NCBI GenBank assembly: GCA_051453625.1
Contig: JBOZIK010000001.1
Location: 217,433,767-217,497,766, forward strand
From: Welwitschia mirabilis
Taxonomy: Eukaryota > Gnetophyta > Gnetopsida > Welwitschiales
Length of the DNA: 64,000 nt
Direction: 5' to 3'
The position numbers and the translations under genes were made by a program. Below, in pieces: positions 26,040 to 37,670 of this stretch (the first letter of the stretch is position 1; the number at the start of each line of letters is the position of its first letter). The notes below the pieces were generated by a model. The model had not been told where the DNA came from. It made no database searches and saw only the letters and a list, made by a program, of their open reading frames with translations.

Positions 26040-26830
26040 GGCCAATATCACACTCTAAAGATTGATGTTGCACTCTTATATGGCTAACATCACACTTCAG
26101 AGGCCAACATCGCACTCCTAGAAGGCTAACATTGCACTTTAGAGGCTGACATCACACTCTTAGAAGATTGATGTCGTAGTCTCAGATGGTCAATGTCATA
26201 CTTCAATAACCAAACGAGAGGCCAATGTCACATTTTAGAGGTTGATGTCATAGTTCGAAGGCTGACATCGCACTTGATCTCACCAATCTCAACACAATAC
26301 TTCAAAGCCCCTTAAAAGCCTAATGTCACACTTGGATGGTTGACATCGCACTTGGGTGTTTGATATCATACTTGTCCTTCACAAGCCCAAATTCTACCAA
26401 TTTTCAAAGAATTTCCTGTTCTATCCACCTATCCAAGGAAGGTCAACATCGTACTTGGATGGCTGATGTCACACTTATCACTACTAAGCCTAGAATCATC
26501 TGTTATCTCTCTAAAATCACCTATTTTACTCACTAACAGAAAGGCTTTGACATTATGCATTGGTAATTAGCGTTTCACTTGGGTGGCTGATGTCACACTT
26601 AGATGGCCAACATCGCACTTAGGTGCCTAATGTCAAACTTGCTACTTACAAGCCTAAAAGTCACCTATCTGAAATCACCTATTTTGCTTACTGCCACAAA
26701 GGCTTCAATGTTGTACTTGATAGCCTGAAATCATACTTGGAGGCCTAATGCTGCACTTGAGGGCCCAATGTTGCACTTAGTACATGTGAATGCTTGATGT
26801 CATACTTGAGTCTCCAACATCATTCTTGGA
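26040..26830. repeat. Array of short motifs with core GACATCGCACTT / GATGTCGCACTT
   Basis: About 25-30 degenerate copies of a 16-20-bp motif, consensus GGCYRAYRTCRCACTT, fill nearly 800 bp with uneven spacing. Examples are 'ggccaacatcgcactcc' (26,102), 'ggctaacattgcacttt' (26,124), 'ggttgacatcgcacttggg' (about 26,337) and 'ggccaacatcgcacttagg' (about 26,605). Variants differ mostly by C/T and G/A transitions, and the GACATC and GATGTC forms are reverse complements of each other. The array is richer in GC than its surroundings. It ends about 40 bases before the start of the gypsy region and lies upstream of the minus-strand TATA boxes. Confidence 0.85.
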
Positions 26831-27041
26831 TCCTTGGTAGTACAGAGACCCCCATTAATAGTTGTTAAATATGTTAGAAAGTTTGTTATAATAACTGCTA
26901 GAAACTATTTTCTATAACCATTTTATTAACTACTAGGTAGTTACAGGTTTCAAACTTTTACTAGTATAATTATTAAAAGGTAACACCACTAAAGGAAAAA
27001 GAGAGGGAGAGTAAGAGAACACTTGTAGAATTAGAAAAAGG

Positions 27042-27057
27042 TGTATCAGTTCAGGAG
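27042..27057 (+). other. Primer binding site, tRNA-iMet type
   Basis: 'tgtatcagttcaggag' resembles the iMet site TGGTATCAGAGCCAGG with small changes. It lies just before the gag reading, so the 5' LTR should end near 27,040. Confidence 0.5.
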
Positions 27058-27099
27058 AATAACAAGCCCAATATCATATCATGAAACATAGGGTCAATG

Positions 27100-28020
27100 G
27101 ATGAATTAATGCACTAAAAGGCCATATTAATAATATTTACTTACAAAATAAATAGTTAGCCAGTAGGCTTGATAGTTTTCTTAATCAATTTGAAGAAAGA
27201 CCTGCAAAACACAATTAGAGGGCATCTCAAGAACCATTTTCTACGTCATGATAGCATACTTCTACCACCAATGTTAATGTCCAAAACATTCAAATGAGGT
27301 TATTAAATATATAGGACAATCTTCAAGATTTTCTAACAAATAGATCAAACCACTTCAACATTAAATAATAAGAAGGAGAAGAAATTGCAAGGATGATATT
27401 TAAAAGCATATAAAGCTAAGGCTATAACAAGCAAGGAAGCCATATCATAGATTCAACAATTAGAAAACTATTTCAGACTTTGAAATATACCTTCAAAAAG
27501 CTAGTGCATAAATGCTACTACATTTCTTTTAGAAAATACACAAGAATGATGGTCTACGTACCAACAAAAATATGTACATAAGATGCCATGAGATAATTTT
27601 ATTAAGGAATTTAAAAAGAAGTTCCTTCTAAAAGATTTTATTGAAGACCAAATGGTAGAAATTCAATGCCTATGCCTGGATAAATGCCCATTAGATTAAC
27701 ATTGATTAGAATTTTTGTACCTTATGAAGTACCAAAAGAATTTTCAGAAAAGCAACTAATTAATAGCTTTATTAGGACTTTGCCACCCAAAATTTAAAGT
27801 ATCCTCCACACTTTGGAAATTAAGTCTATAGAGAATGCCTATTGAAAAACAAGTAACTATCTTCAAGGCCAAGATTACAGATGGAAGAATCAACCACACC
27901 AAGGAGATAAACACCCTCCTTTATCTACACCACTAGCAAGGGAGTCATACAGAACAAATCTTACTTGCCATGAATGCCATAAGAAAGGCCACATTACTAG
28001 GAACTGTTCTTTCAAAGCAT
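27100..28020 (+). pseudogene. gypsy gag with intact CCHC zinc knuckle
   Basis: Gag is broken by several stops and frameshifts. The later part reads as VPYEVPKEFSEKQLINSFIR then TLPPKI. The zinc knuckle CHECHKKGHITRNC at 27,967-28,008 keeps all four metal ligands (C-x2-C-x4-H-x4-C). Gag would coat the RNA genome in the particle. About 40 codons of linker lie between the knuckle and the protease. Confidence 0.7.
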
Positions 28021-28119
28021 AACCATCAAATGTTCCTTAGCATACTTAGACTTAAACTCTTCATAATCAATCCATGACATCCAAAAAAATCTATTCTACC
28101 ATTCAAATAGGTTTAGTTT

Positions 28120-28260
28120 ATAACCAACACTTCATCTTAGAGTTATGTGGTCACATTTCATCTTTTGTTATTTCATTCCTAGTCGATAGTGATGTATGAC
28201 ATAATTTTATTTCATCATCTTTATTTTACAAATTAAATATTAACCCTTTTAAAGAACAAG
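28120..28260 (+). pseudogene. gypsy aspartic protease fragment
   Basis: The reading FVISFLVDSDV, stop, HNFISSSLFYKLNI matches the retroelement protease start (LIDSGSTHNFI..). The active-site Gly of DSG is Asp here (GGT to GAT), and the Thr position before HNFI is a stop. It cannot be active. Confidence 0.7.
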
Positions 28261-28679
28261 AGTTTAAAGAGTTATAAGGGTACTTGTACAAGATGGGACT
28301 ACTGCTCTTATTACTTTTACCTTTTATGACATACAGTTCAGGCATAAGTTTTATGTCTTTCAATTTAAAGAATAAAATGCCATTATAGGAATTCCTTTCT
28401 TAGTTAGATATAATGTTCAGATTAACTTTGGTCATAAAACCTTATAGCTATCCCATTCATGTGGAGAATGAATTTTTAAAGAGGAGGAGAAGAGTAAGAA
28501 GATCTTTTTAACCTCACCCAAACAAATTGATAAAGCTATAAAAAATAAATAGATGTTCATGATCCTAGTACAAGCAGAAGATTATAAAGAAGATCTGTAT
28601 ATATTAGAAGAACTAAAGGAATTTTCAAATGTATTTGAAGATTCAAAAATGCTACCACCCAAGAGAAAAGTATAGCATG

Positions 28680-29300
28680 AAATCTATCTAATTCCTGAAG
28701 CACAACCAATAGCTAAAGAACCTTACCATTTCTTAGTGATATAATTAAGAGAATTGAAGTTATAGATCAAATAGCTATTGTTGAATGGAAAGATTTATCC
28801 CAGTATATCATCATGGATAACGCTAGTATTATTTTGTTAAAAAGAAGGATGATACCTTATGACTCTACATCGACTATAGATAAATTAACAAAGTAACCGT
28901 AAAAAATAGATATCCATTACCAAGGATCCATGACCTATTAGATCAACTGCAAGGAGCCAAATACTTATCAAAGATTGATTTAAAATCTGGCTACCATTAA
29001 ATCTATATTAAGGATAAAGACATCTACAAGACTACTTTTAGAACAAGATATAGACATTATGAATTTGTGGTAATGCCTTTTTATTTAACAAATGCCACAT
29101 CTACTTTTATGAATTTAATGAATGATATTTTTCAATCATACTTGGATAAATTTGCAATGGTCTTTTTAGATGATATCTTAATATATTCTAAAAACTAAGA
29201 TGAACATATTACAATTTTAAAAAAGTGCTATAGGTTCTGTCCAATTATAAATTCAAGAGAAAATTAAGTAAATATGAATTCTTTTAGATAGGAATCAGTT
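28680..29300 (+). pseudogene. gypsy reverse transcriptase
   Basis: From about 28,860 one frame reads [20 protein letters not shown], then [15 protein letters not shown], a stop, [40 protein letters not shown] and [19 protein letters not shown]. The catalytic FLDD (29,163-29,174) is intact. In-frame stops come in DYR(Q)INK, GYH(Q)IYI and KN(Q)DEH. In all three the family has Gln, so CAA or CAG to TAA or TAG explains each. After 29,180 the frame is lost. Confidence 0.9.
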
Positions 29301-29379
29301 ATTTAGAAAATATCATCTCTAGAAAAGGAACTGAAATAGACCCAACCAAATTACAATCCATAAGGGAATAACCAAAATT

Positions 29380-29830
29380 AAAAGACATCATTCAAGTAAA
29401 AAGTTTCTTAAGATTGACTAGCTTCTACTGGAAATTTGTTCTAGGATTTTCTCAACTTGCAGCATCATTAACAGATTTGATCAAAGTGACAAATACATTC
29501 TGCTTTGATGATAAATGTGAGAAGGCATTTCCCATAATGAAGTTTCTACTTACAACTGCAATAGTCCTTAATATTGCAGATGTAAACAAACCATTTATAG
29601 TTATCATAAATGCTTCTATCCAAGGAATAGGAGTCATGCTCAACCAAGATATCAAGTGATTGCATATAAATCACGGAAGCTAAACCAGCATGAGAAGAAC
29701 TATCTCGTAAATAACTTGGAACTATTAGTCATAGTGCATGCCTTGAAAGTTTGAAGGCATTATCTTATGGGAAGAAAATTCCTCCTTAAAATAGATCATA
29801 AAATCTTTGAATATTTTCAAAAACAACCCC
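29380..29830 (+). pseudogene. gypsy RT connection and RNase H
   Basis: The frame 29,414-29,659 reads SFYWKFVLGFSQLAASLTDL, then FDDKCEKAFPIMKFLLTTAI and a stretch ending GIGVMLNQD. This is the RT thumb followed by the start of RNase H. The first catalytic Asp of RNase H (family TDAS) is Asn here (IINAS, G to A). After a frameshift near 29,655 it goes on with LNQHEKNYLVNNLELLVIVH, ALK and, further on, RHYLMGRKFLLKIDHKIFEY, which keeps the DH pair. Inactive. Confidence 0.85.
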
Positions 29831-30059
29831 TTCTAAATATGCGATAGATGATATGGGGATGTGATGTATTTTAGCTATCACTATCACATCTGACTTTTCT
29901 ACTTTACTTAAAACTTTCTTGAAAGAAGATCCATACTTTATGGACATACCAATAGGTTGAAGAAGAAAAAGAAGTAGACACATACATGATCTTATGGAAT
30001 GGATTCATTCTAAAGAGAAGATGATTATGCATTTCATAAGGCCCATGGAAAAGGAAACT

Positions 30060-30780
30060 AATGTTTGAACTGCATGAAGTTCCTTATTTGAAACATCCAT
30101 GACTTATCAGAAACTACCACTAATTGTGGAAATACTAATTTTGGCCCAGAATGAAGGTAGATTTAAAGAAATACATACACAACTATCTTAAATGCCAGTA
30201 GAAGAAAATTAACTAAGGAAGACCATTGGAATTCTTTAGCCATTAAGAATATCACAATGGAAATGGGAAGAGCTATCCATGAATTTGATCACCAAGTTAC
30301 ACCTCACTAATAAATAGCATATTGTAATTTTTGTTTATGTAGATAGGTTAATCAAGATGGCTCATTTTAATGTAGTCCAAAGTAGTAATACAGTAAAAGA
30401 AATAGCTCTCTATTTTGTACAAGACGTTTTTCAAATTACATGATGCAGCTTAGGTCATATAATCTAATCAAGATCTAAAGTTCTTATCTAAATTATAATA
30501 AAGCTTCTTCCGTCACTTGGGTACTAAGCTCAATTTCAATGCTACTTACCACTTAGAAAAAGGTGGTTAAATAGAAAGGATAAATTATATATCGAAAGAC
30601 ACTTTAAGGTGTTATGTAGTAGGAAGGCCCAAACAATGGAAGAACTACTTACATCCGGCAGAATTTGCTTATAAACAAACATTTTAAACTTTCATTTCTA
30701 TTTACCATTTGAAGCAATATATGGCAGAAACTATTCTACACCTATTACATGATTAGATCCTTCATAAAGGTAAAAAAGGA
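30060..30780 (+). pseudogene. gypsy integrase
   Basis: Zinc-binding part: HEVPYLKHP, then FWPRMKVDLKKYIHNYLKCQ, a partial HHCC domain. Core: DRLIKMAHFNVV holds the first catalytic Asp. The second lies in SNQDLKFLSKL, where the family has SDRDPKF, so the catalytic Asp is Asn (G to A). The third lies in EKGG, stop, IERIN, where the Gln of GQTER is a stop and Glu is kept. Inactive. Confidence 0.8.
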
Positions 30781-31139
30781 TAGTGCCTTCAGAATTAAAA
30801 AAGATGGAATAAGTAATTAACAAAATAAGAAGATAGCTATAAGTAGCAAAGAATCAATATAAGAAATATTACAATTAGAAGCATCAAACCTGCATATTTC
30901 AGATAGGTGAACAAGTACTATTAAGAATTAAGCCAGAAAGAAACTCCTTGAAAATGAAAAAGTACAATAAACTAGCACCATGATTCTACTGTCCTTTGAA
31001 GATTATTGAAAAGATTGGAAATCAAGTATACAAACTAGAGCTTCCTTTTCAAATGTTCCAAGTATATCTAGTTGTTCATGTGAGCACTATGAAACCATAC
31101 CATAAAGATAAAAATCAAGACTATACCTTGAATTGGTAA

Positions 31140-31340
31140 CATATCATGCTCAAACCCAATTTAACTTTTGAGGTTCAACTAGAAAAAGTCCTAAGTACTA
31201 GATCTAGGAAACTAAAAAAATAAAAGTTTTGATGAAGTACTTATTTAAACGACCCATTTTAATCAGCAAGCATGGAAAAATAGGAAGTACATGCAGGAGA
31301 TCTTTCCCAGACATTTTAATAATAAAGCTTGATATACCAT
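31140..31340 (+). pseudogene. Chromodomain-like tail of the gypsy polyprotein
   Basis: The reading VQLEKVLSTRSRKLKK, then in a shifted frame KSFDEVLI, and at the end WKNRKYMQEIFPRHF, follows the C-terminal chromodomain pattern (E.ILD.R..., then a middle block normally reading EYLVKWKGY, then W....L...FP). The middle block is poorly kept. Chromodomains steer integration to heterochromatin. The call rests on position and partial motifs. Confidence 0.5.
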
Positions 31341-31500
31341 TTTTTTGTTTTATTATCGATGCATTTGTAATTGAATGATATATACTCTTTTTTGTTATGT
31401 CTTGTATATCATACAAAAAAAAAAAAAAATGCCAAGGAGCATGGTCTTATAAGTGATGCAAATAAAGAAGAGACCGCACTCAAGGATGAGCATGATTCTT

Positions 31501-31514
31501 AAGAGGAGGAGACG
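31501..31514 (+). other. Polypurine tract of the gypsy element
   Basis: 'aagaggaggagacg' follows the coding part by about 160 bases and is followed by 'caatgttcc'. A 3' LTR would then start at about 31,518 with TGTTCC. A poly(A) run lies nearby at 31,415-31,429. Confidence 0.45.
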
Positions 31515-31689
31515 CAATGTTCCAATATCATTAATAGAATAATGATGTATGTTAAGTGCTAATGAAGCATGGTTAACAAGAGATATGAATGGATGAAACC
31601 CAAATATGAAAAGATGTGTTCCTTCATTACTAACGTCATAGTTCACATCTTTACCTATAACCACTAGTCCAAGGTTATTTACTAATGAT

Positions 31690-32100
31690 GTGGAATGTAA
31701 TCTGCTGCTATCAACAATAAAAGCCTGTTTATTTTTAAATTATTTCTTGTTATTTCTATGCATCTTAGTATATTATTTTAAATATCCCTTTTTTATGCAA
31801 AGTAACCCAAAAATAGTAAAATGGGATATTACACCTTTGGATTGTGCAAGCTTGGCCACTGGTGGTGTTGATAATAGAGATTTTGTCAATTTGCTTACTT
31901 CATTGATGTTTGGTCTTCGTACTTCACAATAATAACAACAAAAGGATTTTGACGAAGCTATTGAAAAATTTACTTTAGAGGAGAATCTCCCAAAGAACTT
32001 AAATGATGTGAAGCCAAAGATATTTACAAAAGTAAAGTACAAGTATTATTGGGAAAAACATAATAATAAGGAAACGTACATTTCATTTTTATATGATGAA
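31690..32100 (+). pseudogene. Unidentified coding-like fragment
   Basis: A plus-strand reading contains DITPLDCASLATGGVDNRDF then VNLLTSLMFGLRTSQ, two stops, then KDFDEAIEKFTLEENLPKNL and KVKYKYYWEKHNNKETYISF. The amino acid mix is that of a normal soluble protein and the codon pattern differs from the AT-rich noise around it. The two adjacent stops (TAA TAA between CAA codons) could be former Gln codons. It lies just past the gypsy 3' end, so it may be an exon of a host gene or a captured fragment. I do not recognise it. Confidence 0.35.
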
Positions 32101-35100
32101 TCTAGGCATTTGAGGTTCTTTTATCTTTTATGTTTGATCATTTGAGACTTCAATGTTTAATCATTTCAGATTCTATGCTATATTTGAAATGTTTTACTAG
32201 CATTTTGAAAATAAGTTATACACAAGTGTGTTTATTAGCAATGTTAAAATTATTAAGATGAAGTAATTCATATCTCCTTTTGTGATTTCTAATTGCTTAA
32301 CAAGTCAACAGAACCCAATGTCTAAGAGATGAAGATCATTATTCGTATTCATACCACTTATAAAGTTTGTTAACATAATATAATTTATCACTACCACTGT
32401 AGTAGATATTTTTTAGTATAGAGCATTAATAGTTAGATGAAGCTTTGGAATATAGCATGTTTAGTAAAAAGAATGGATGACTATAGAAATACAATTAATA
32501 TGTACACATATTCTTTCTAAGAAAATATGAGATAAATCCTTGGTAGGATGGTTACACTTTAGCATATCTCATGGCATTTTGAGTTTTATAGCAAAGTCTT
32601 GACTCTCTACTTTCTGTGAAAACCACAAGATGAAATCATAAAAATGTTGTAGGAGGAGGAGCTCTGTTAAACTCCTAATTTCCTAACCACTTAAAAGATG
32701 ACAAGAAAAAAGGCACAAGCAGGAGGCAATAAAAGAATGTTTAAAGCATCATTGTTGATAGAAGCGTAAGTAGGATGAACAGTTGCAGAAGGCTGTGAAG
32801 CCAACAAAGTTGGTAAAACGGAGGACATGAACAAAACAAAGCACATAGGGAGACACTTGTAAGCTGGTAAGAGGTTATACAGTAGCAAATTATGTCAATT
32901 TTCTATTGTTCCAAAACATCCTCTAAGTTTGTTTCTAGCATAGCAAATCTTGAATCTTAAATGATAATCTAGGTTTTCTCTTTTTTGAAAATAGAAAAAG
33001 GAAAGAAATTATGGCTGCAAAGAAATTAGATTTTCAATTGCTAGCTCATCATCTTGTTGTGTGTTTCTACTTTAGATTAGTCTATTGTCTCACGTATCTT
33101 TATCTATAATTTTGAATATCAAAATTATTTATTAGAATCTAGTGATTTAGTCACCTTTAAAAAATAGAAGTAATCCCTTGTCTTCTTTGGACTAATCACT
33201 TATATCCCCTAAATTATTTCCCTAAAATTCATTAATCTAGAACTAAAAGTGATCAATTTTAACAAATTATTCATTGTTCTTTAATGACTAGATAATAATT
33301 CTTATAATAAACATTATTTGGTCAATTTATTATCGTTACCTAAAACTTTGTTTTTCATTTAAATATTTAATGTCTTCAAGCTTGTAATTCTATATAACGA
33401 CTTCCTATTTGAACACCAATCTTCTATAGCTCTATATATTCCACAAGTAGATCATGAAAGTATATTTAATAACTTCTAATTATTTCAAAAATATAAGTTT
33501 TAAAGTCTATTGGAGAGTAATTTCCAACTCTCTAAAATTCTGAAATTATGAATGCGTTTTTTTGGAAGATTAAAATAAATTTGAAGTTTTGTCCTCATTT
33601 AGTTAAAACAAAAGGGAAAAATGAAAGTTCTTTTCTTATTTTAGATACCAGGCCAACCCAACGTAGGCTGAGTTCAAATCCAAAAAAGGCAAGGTCAAAT
33701 CTCCCTGCAGAAATTTTTTATTACAGGTTCTGGAAATAATCGTCGTTTGAAAGAAGTTATCATTTTATGACGTGAGCTAATTTTGAATTGTTCCTGTTTG
33801 TAAGAAGTCACAGCAGCTGTGTGGACGGACCTGCTACAGTATTTGAACAAAGACTAAACGGAGGGTAAGCCAAAAAAGAAGAGGTATTGCAAGGTGCCTC
33901 AACACAAGCATGAAGCTGCAGGAGAGAAGAGCAAGCCAAATAAGTTTGAGGGTAACTATAAAGAAAACAATAATAAAAGTTTTTGTATAAATAACTATGA
34001 TAATAGAGGTGATAATGCTTTTTGGTTATTTTAGTTAAATAGTGGACGTTCATTAATTGTGTTTAATGGCTACCATATTGACTTCTTATGTATTGAGACT
34101 GTTGAATTAACTTACCTAATATGATAGATTTAACTGTAGTTCATGTGAAACTACTAGTTTATGCTAAATGTATAGAATAGTCAATGACTTATTCTTTAAT
34201 GTGAAATCCTCATTTAGTAAATTGTAATGTTGTTATCTATGTATATAACTTACCAATTTTTAGTGTAATATTTTAGTCTTTGAAAAAAAAATCTTTACAG
34301 CTTTGCGAGTACTTTTTGGGTTAAAGGTTTTTCCCCTTATGATCTTAAGTCATAGTTTTTTCTCCTCATAATGAGTCGCTATTCATGAAGCTTACCAAGT
34401 GCTACCTTCATAAGTTTTTTGAAAATCACCCACTCACAAGTGTTAGTAAGTCCAATTGAGTTAATGTGTCTGTCAAAAAGAAAATTAAAAACAAAAACCT
34501 TATTTTTATATCAAATTTGATAGGTCCCAAGAGTGGAGAATGATTTCCCTTGGCTTGGAAAATCACTTGCAAGTTACTGACTTGGTGACTTTTGGTGAGT
34601 TACATGCTATGCTTGGGAAACCCCAAATCAAAGACCCTTTTTTTAAAGTAAAAAAAAAAAATGGCTTACTAAATCAAGTGAGTGTCTTACAAGTCAAGTG
34701 AATCAATTCTTTTGACTCTTGCATATTGAAAAGCCAAAATTCCAATGTTTGATCCAAATTTTTCAAAACGATGCCCTTTAGATTATATCAAAAACACATA
34801 TCCATTAAAAGCAATATTTGGACCCTTATTTTGTATGCTTAGTTTGGTTTTGAGTTTTTTTAACTCTTTTGACTCTTTTAAAACCATGGTAGCCTTACTC
34901 ATAACTTGCAACCAAGAAAAAAAAAAAGAGTTAAAATTTGACTTGCAATTTGTGAGTGACTTGTTAATTCATCAACTCGCTTAATTTTGATTTGCTTACG
35001 TTGAAAAGTTAGGAAATAAGGTCAAACAAAAAGCATAAGAAAACAAGACGATGTGAAGGTATTATGACATGCTATGTCCTTAAGTGTATTTAATACCATA

Positions 35101-36855
35101 AAATGTTTCAAGAATAAGAAAGCAAACTTAAATGATTATTAAATACCATTACACACAGTTAATATTGAAAATGAGGTGTAATAGGATTTTTCTTTTTAAT
35201 GGAAATATAGAAACAATCAATACATGTATTATTATATTTAATAACAAAACACATAAAACACAGATATTCATTTCAAATATGTCAAAAGTCAATTACAAAA
35301 GTAATAAGCTGAAGCAGTGATATAATGTGATGTTAAAAAATGGCAACAAAAAGACAAATGGAGATAGAAAAAAAAGAAAGAGATATTTATGATAAAACCC
35401 TCAGTTGTTAAGAGAAACATTCACTTAAAAAGAGTGTAGAACTCTTATTAGAAAGACAAGCTTACAAATAAGCCACAAAAGACTTCAAGTTTTATCTCAC
35501 AGTGTCTTTAGTAGGAACCATTCCTTGATTTAAATGAGTTGTAAAACAAAACTTGATATCTAAATATATCACTAAAAAGGAACTAAATAGATGTGGGACA
35601 AAATTTTCTAGAGCACTCTAAACCCATTCTTTAAGGAACTATGCTAAACACTAAGGTGATTTTATTTAAAAATTACTCTTCATATCAATATTATTTTAAT
35701 AACATGGTTTAACAATAAAACATGATATTACAAAAGGAATAAATCTAGTTTCGCAATTGAACATGAGGAAAGAAGTCTTAAATATCCAATTTATGATCAT
35801 GTATTTACATAAAGCATGGTTCTAGCTTTATGAAAAATTATAAAAAAATTTAAAACAAAGAAATTTCATTCTTTATTCTATGCAAGGAGTCAAAAAGTTT
35901 TTTGACTTATTTGACTCTTGAATCATTCACTATGTGTTAATTTTTTTAAAATTAGAAAAAAACATTTACTTCCTTAGGGGTGTTGAGTTAAAGAGTTACC
36001 CAACAAGCTTTGGAGAATCATGTAATTGTGAGTTACTTGCCTCAAGGGTGCTATACTAATTTAAAATAATATGTATGAATTGCATGTATATAACATTATT
36101 CATTAGGTTAAATTTTATGTAATCCTTTATTATTAGTTTAAAATCAAAGATATGTAGCATTAGGCATTTATATCTCTTTGTATTTGGTTTATGTAATTAG
36201 GGTTTTACATTTTTGAGATGCATGTAGATGGCTTTATGTATTTTGTTGTTAGTATGTTTATTAGTTAAATTCATGATTTCATTTAAAAGATTTATATTGT
36301 GCTCAATTATGTGTATTGTTCATGCCTGATGGAAATCTAATAATCATTTGAATTCATTTTACTACTATTGAAATTGTTAAAAGTTTCATTTTTATAGTTA
36401 CCAATAAAATTAATCCATAAAACATTAATCATGATGTCTTTTCATGTTTTTGTTCGAATTTTTCTTGCAAACTAGTTAAAATAAAGTAAGTTGAAGAGTG
36501 AAAAAGTCACTTGTCAATCATTAATTAAATTTTAAATTTTTTAGCAAGTCATGGGTCATGCTAACATGGGTTCTCCCAAAGTGTAAGGGCATAAGTACTT
36601 CCAATGAACTTAAATTCATTTTGTGTCCAAGATAAGATTGGTGGAGCATGGAAGTACTTGTGAGTCACAAATAGCACTAGTTTAAAAGTGTTTAATTCTT
36701 GCTCAAGTTACACCCCTTTTTTTTGTTTTTTAATTTTTATTTTCTAACCACTATCATAAACTAGTAATTTCTAAAGAAGTTTAGTTCTCTTTGCTTCAAT
36801 ATGAACTAGTTCTAACAAAATATCATGTTTTCCATTTTAATGTCTAATTTTATTT
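32100..36855. other. Anonymous region without supported genes
   Basis: Only short frames of 60-82 codons occur, on both strands, none with a recognisable motif. One plus frame at 34,745-34,984 (MFDPNFSKRCPLDYIKN...) lies in a stretch (34,300-36,060) with repeated 'caagtgagt', 'gacttg' and 'ttttgactctt' words. This may be old LTR-derived DNA. No element boundaries were found. Confidence 0.5.
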
Positions 36856-37165
36856 TTCTAGATATTTTTTGCTTCTTTGTATATTATGCTCATGGTTTTT
36901 CTAATTTTTTTTTATAGTTCTTTACTTATTTAAGTGTTTGATGTTAAATATTTTACGNNNNNNNNNNNNNNNNNNNNNNNNNNNNNNNNNNNNNNNNNNN
37001 NNNNNNNNNNNNNNNNNNNNNNNNNNNNNNNNNNNNNNNNNNNNNNNNNNNNNNNNNTTATTGTTCTAGATATTTTTTGCTTCTTTGTATATTATGCTCA
37101 TGGTTTTTCTAATTGTTTTTTATAGTTCTTTACTTATTTAAGTGTTTGATGTTAAATATTTTACG
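36856..37165. repeat. 102-bp direct repeat on both sides of a 100-N gap
   Basis: Bases 36,856-36,957 and 37,064-37,165 are nearly identical, ending 'gttaaatattttacg' in both. The Ns fill 36,958-37,057. This is most simply an unmerged contig overlap and not biology. Confidence 0.9.
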
Positions 37166-37402
37166 ATGATGTATATTATAAAAATATTACCTATGATTCT
37201 TATTTACAATGTCAATCTATTAAAAAAGATTAATGTGTATTCTACTTTTCATGTAAATGGCTTAATTAATATAGGAAGTCTAAACTTATCATTTAAATCC
37301 TTAATATATATTCAAAATGATTAGAAATAAGACTCTTTAGTAACTCTTATTTGAAACTTGAGTTTGCATGGCATTAGTTTTTAAGAGAAGCCAAGTGACA
37401 AG

Positions 37403-37423
37403 TTCTTCTTCTTCTTCTTCTTT
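37403..37423 (+). repeat. (TTC)n microsatellite
   Basis: About seven TTC units followed by T-rich sequence. Confidence 0.85.
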
Positions 37424-37648
37424 TTCCTCTTTCCCTAGCCAAGTTGGATGGGAAGTCCAAGTAGTAATACAATGGTTTTAGTAGCTTATAACTATAAAGT
37501 GGTTAAAGTGAATATGTTCTATTATCATCATTGTTTTCCAATTGGAATATCTGTGTTGGTTTTCTATTTTACTTGCTCTGCGAATCTATAATGGAACTTA
37601 AGCAAACTATTACTCCTACATGATTGATTATGTACGTATCCAAATTGG

Positions 37649-37670
37649 TATATATATATATATATATATA
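37649..37670. repeat. (TA)n microsatellite
   Basis: About eleven TA units. Confidence 0.9.

Larger units (their letters stand above)
27042..31514 (+). mobile_element. Decayed Ty3/gypsy chromovirus, internal region
   Basis: Domain order on the plus strand is gag with zinc knuckle, protease, reverse transcriptase, RNase H, integrase, chromodomain-like tail, which is the chromovirus order. The primer site and a purine tract bracket the coding part. Flanking LTRs cannot be paired with confidence: sequence near 26,857 ('cattaatag', then 'tgttag') and near 31,528 ('cattaatag', then 'tgttaag') may be what is left of the 5' and 3' LTR starts. Many stops and frameshifts rule out activity. Most in-frame stops in RT fall at expected Gln codons. 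Confidence 0.85.

Noticed and set aside
26040-26830. CRISPR-like array
   Set aside because: The repeats are degenerate, spacing is uneven, there are no unique spacers of fixed length, and the genome is eukaryotic.
29452-29655. Minus-strand ORF of 67 codons
   Set aside because: Shadow of the gypsy RNase H reading on the plus strand.
31204-31664. Minus-strand ORFs of 70 and 89 codons
   Set aside because: They overlap the chromodomain-like tail and purine tract of the plus-strand gypsy element and include the complement of a poly(A) run.
33660-33695. 'gttcaaatcc' as a tRNA/SINE B box
   Set aside because: The upstream A-box candidate is poor, no tRNA fold is seen, and no poly(A) or target duplication is found.
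34745-34984. 79-codon ORF MFDPNFSKRCPL...
   Set aside because: No motif, no paralogous copy in the window; the length is within chance for this composition. Kept only as a note in the anonymous region.
36934-37324. Two plus-strand frames both starting MFDVKYFT
   Set aside because: They share a start because of the 102-bp duplication beside the gap; no motif is present.
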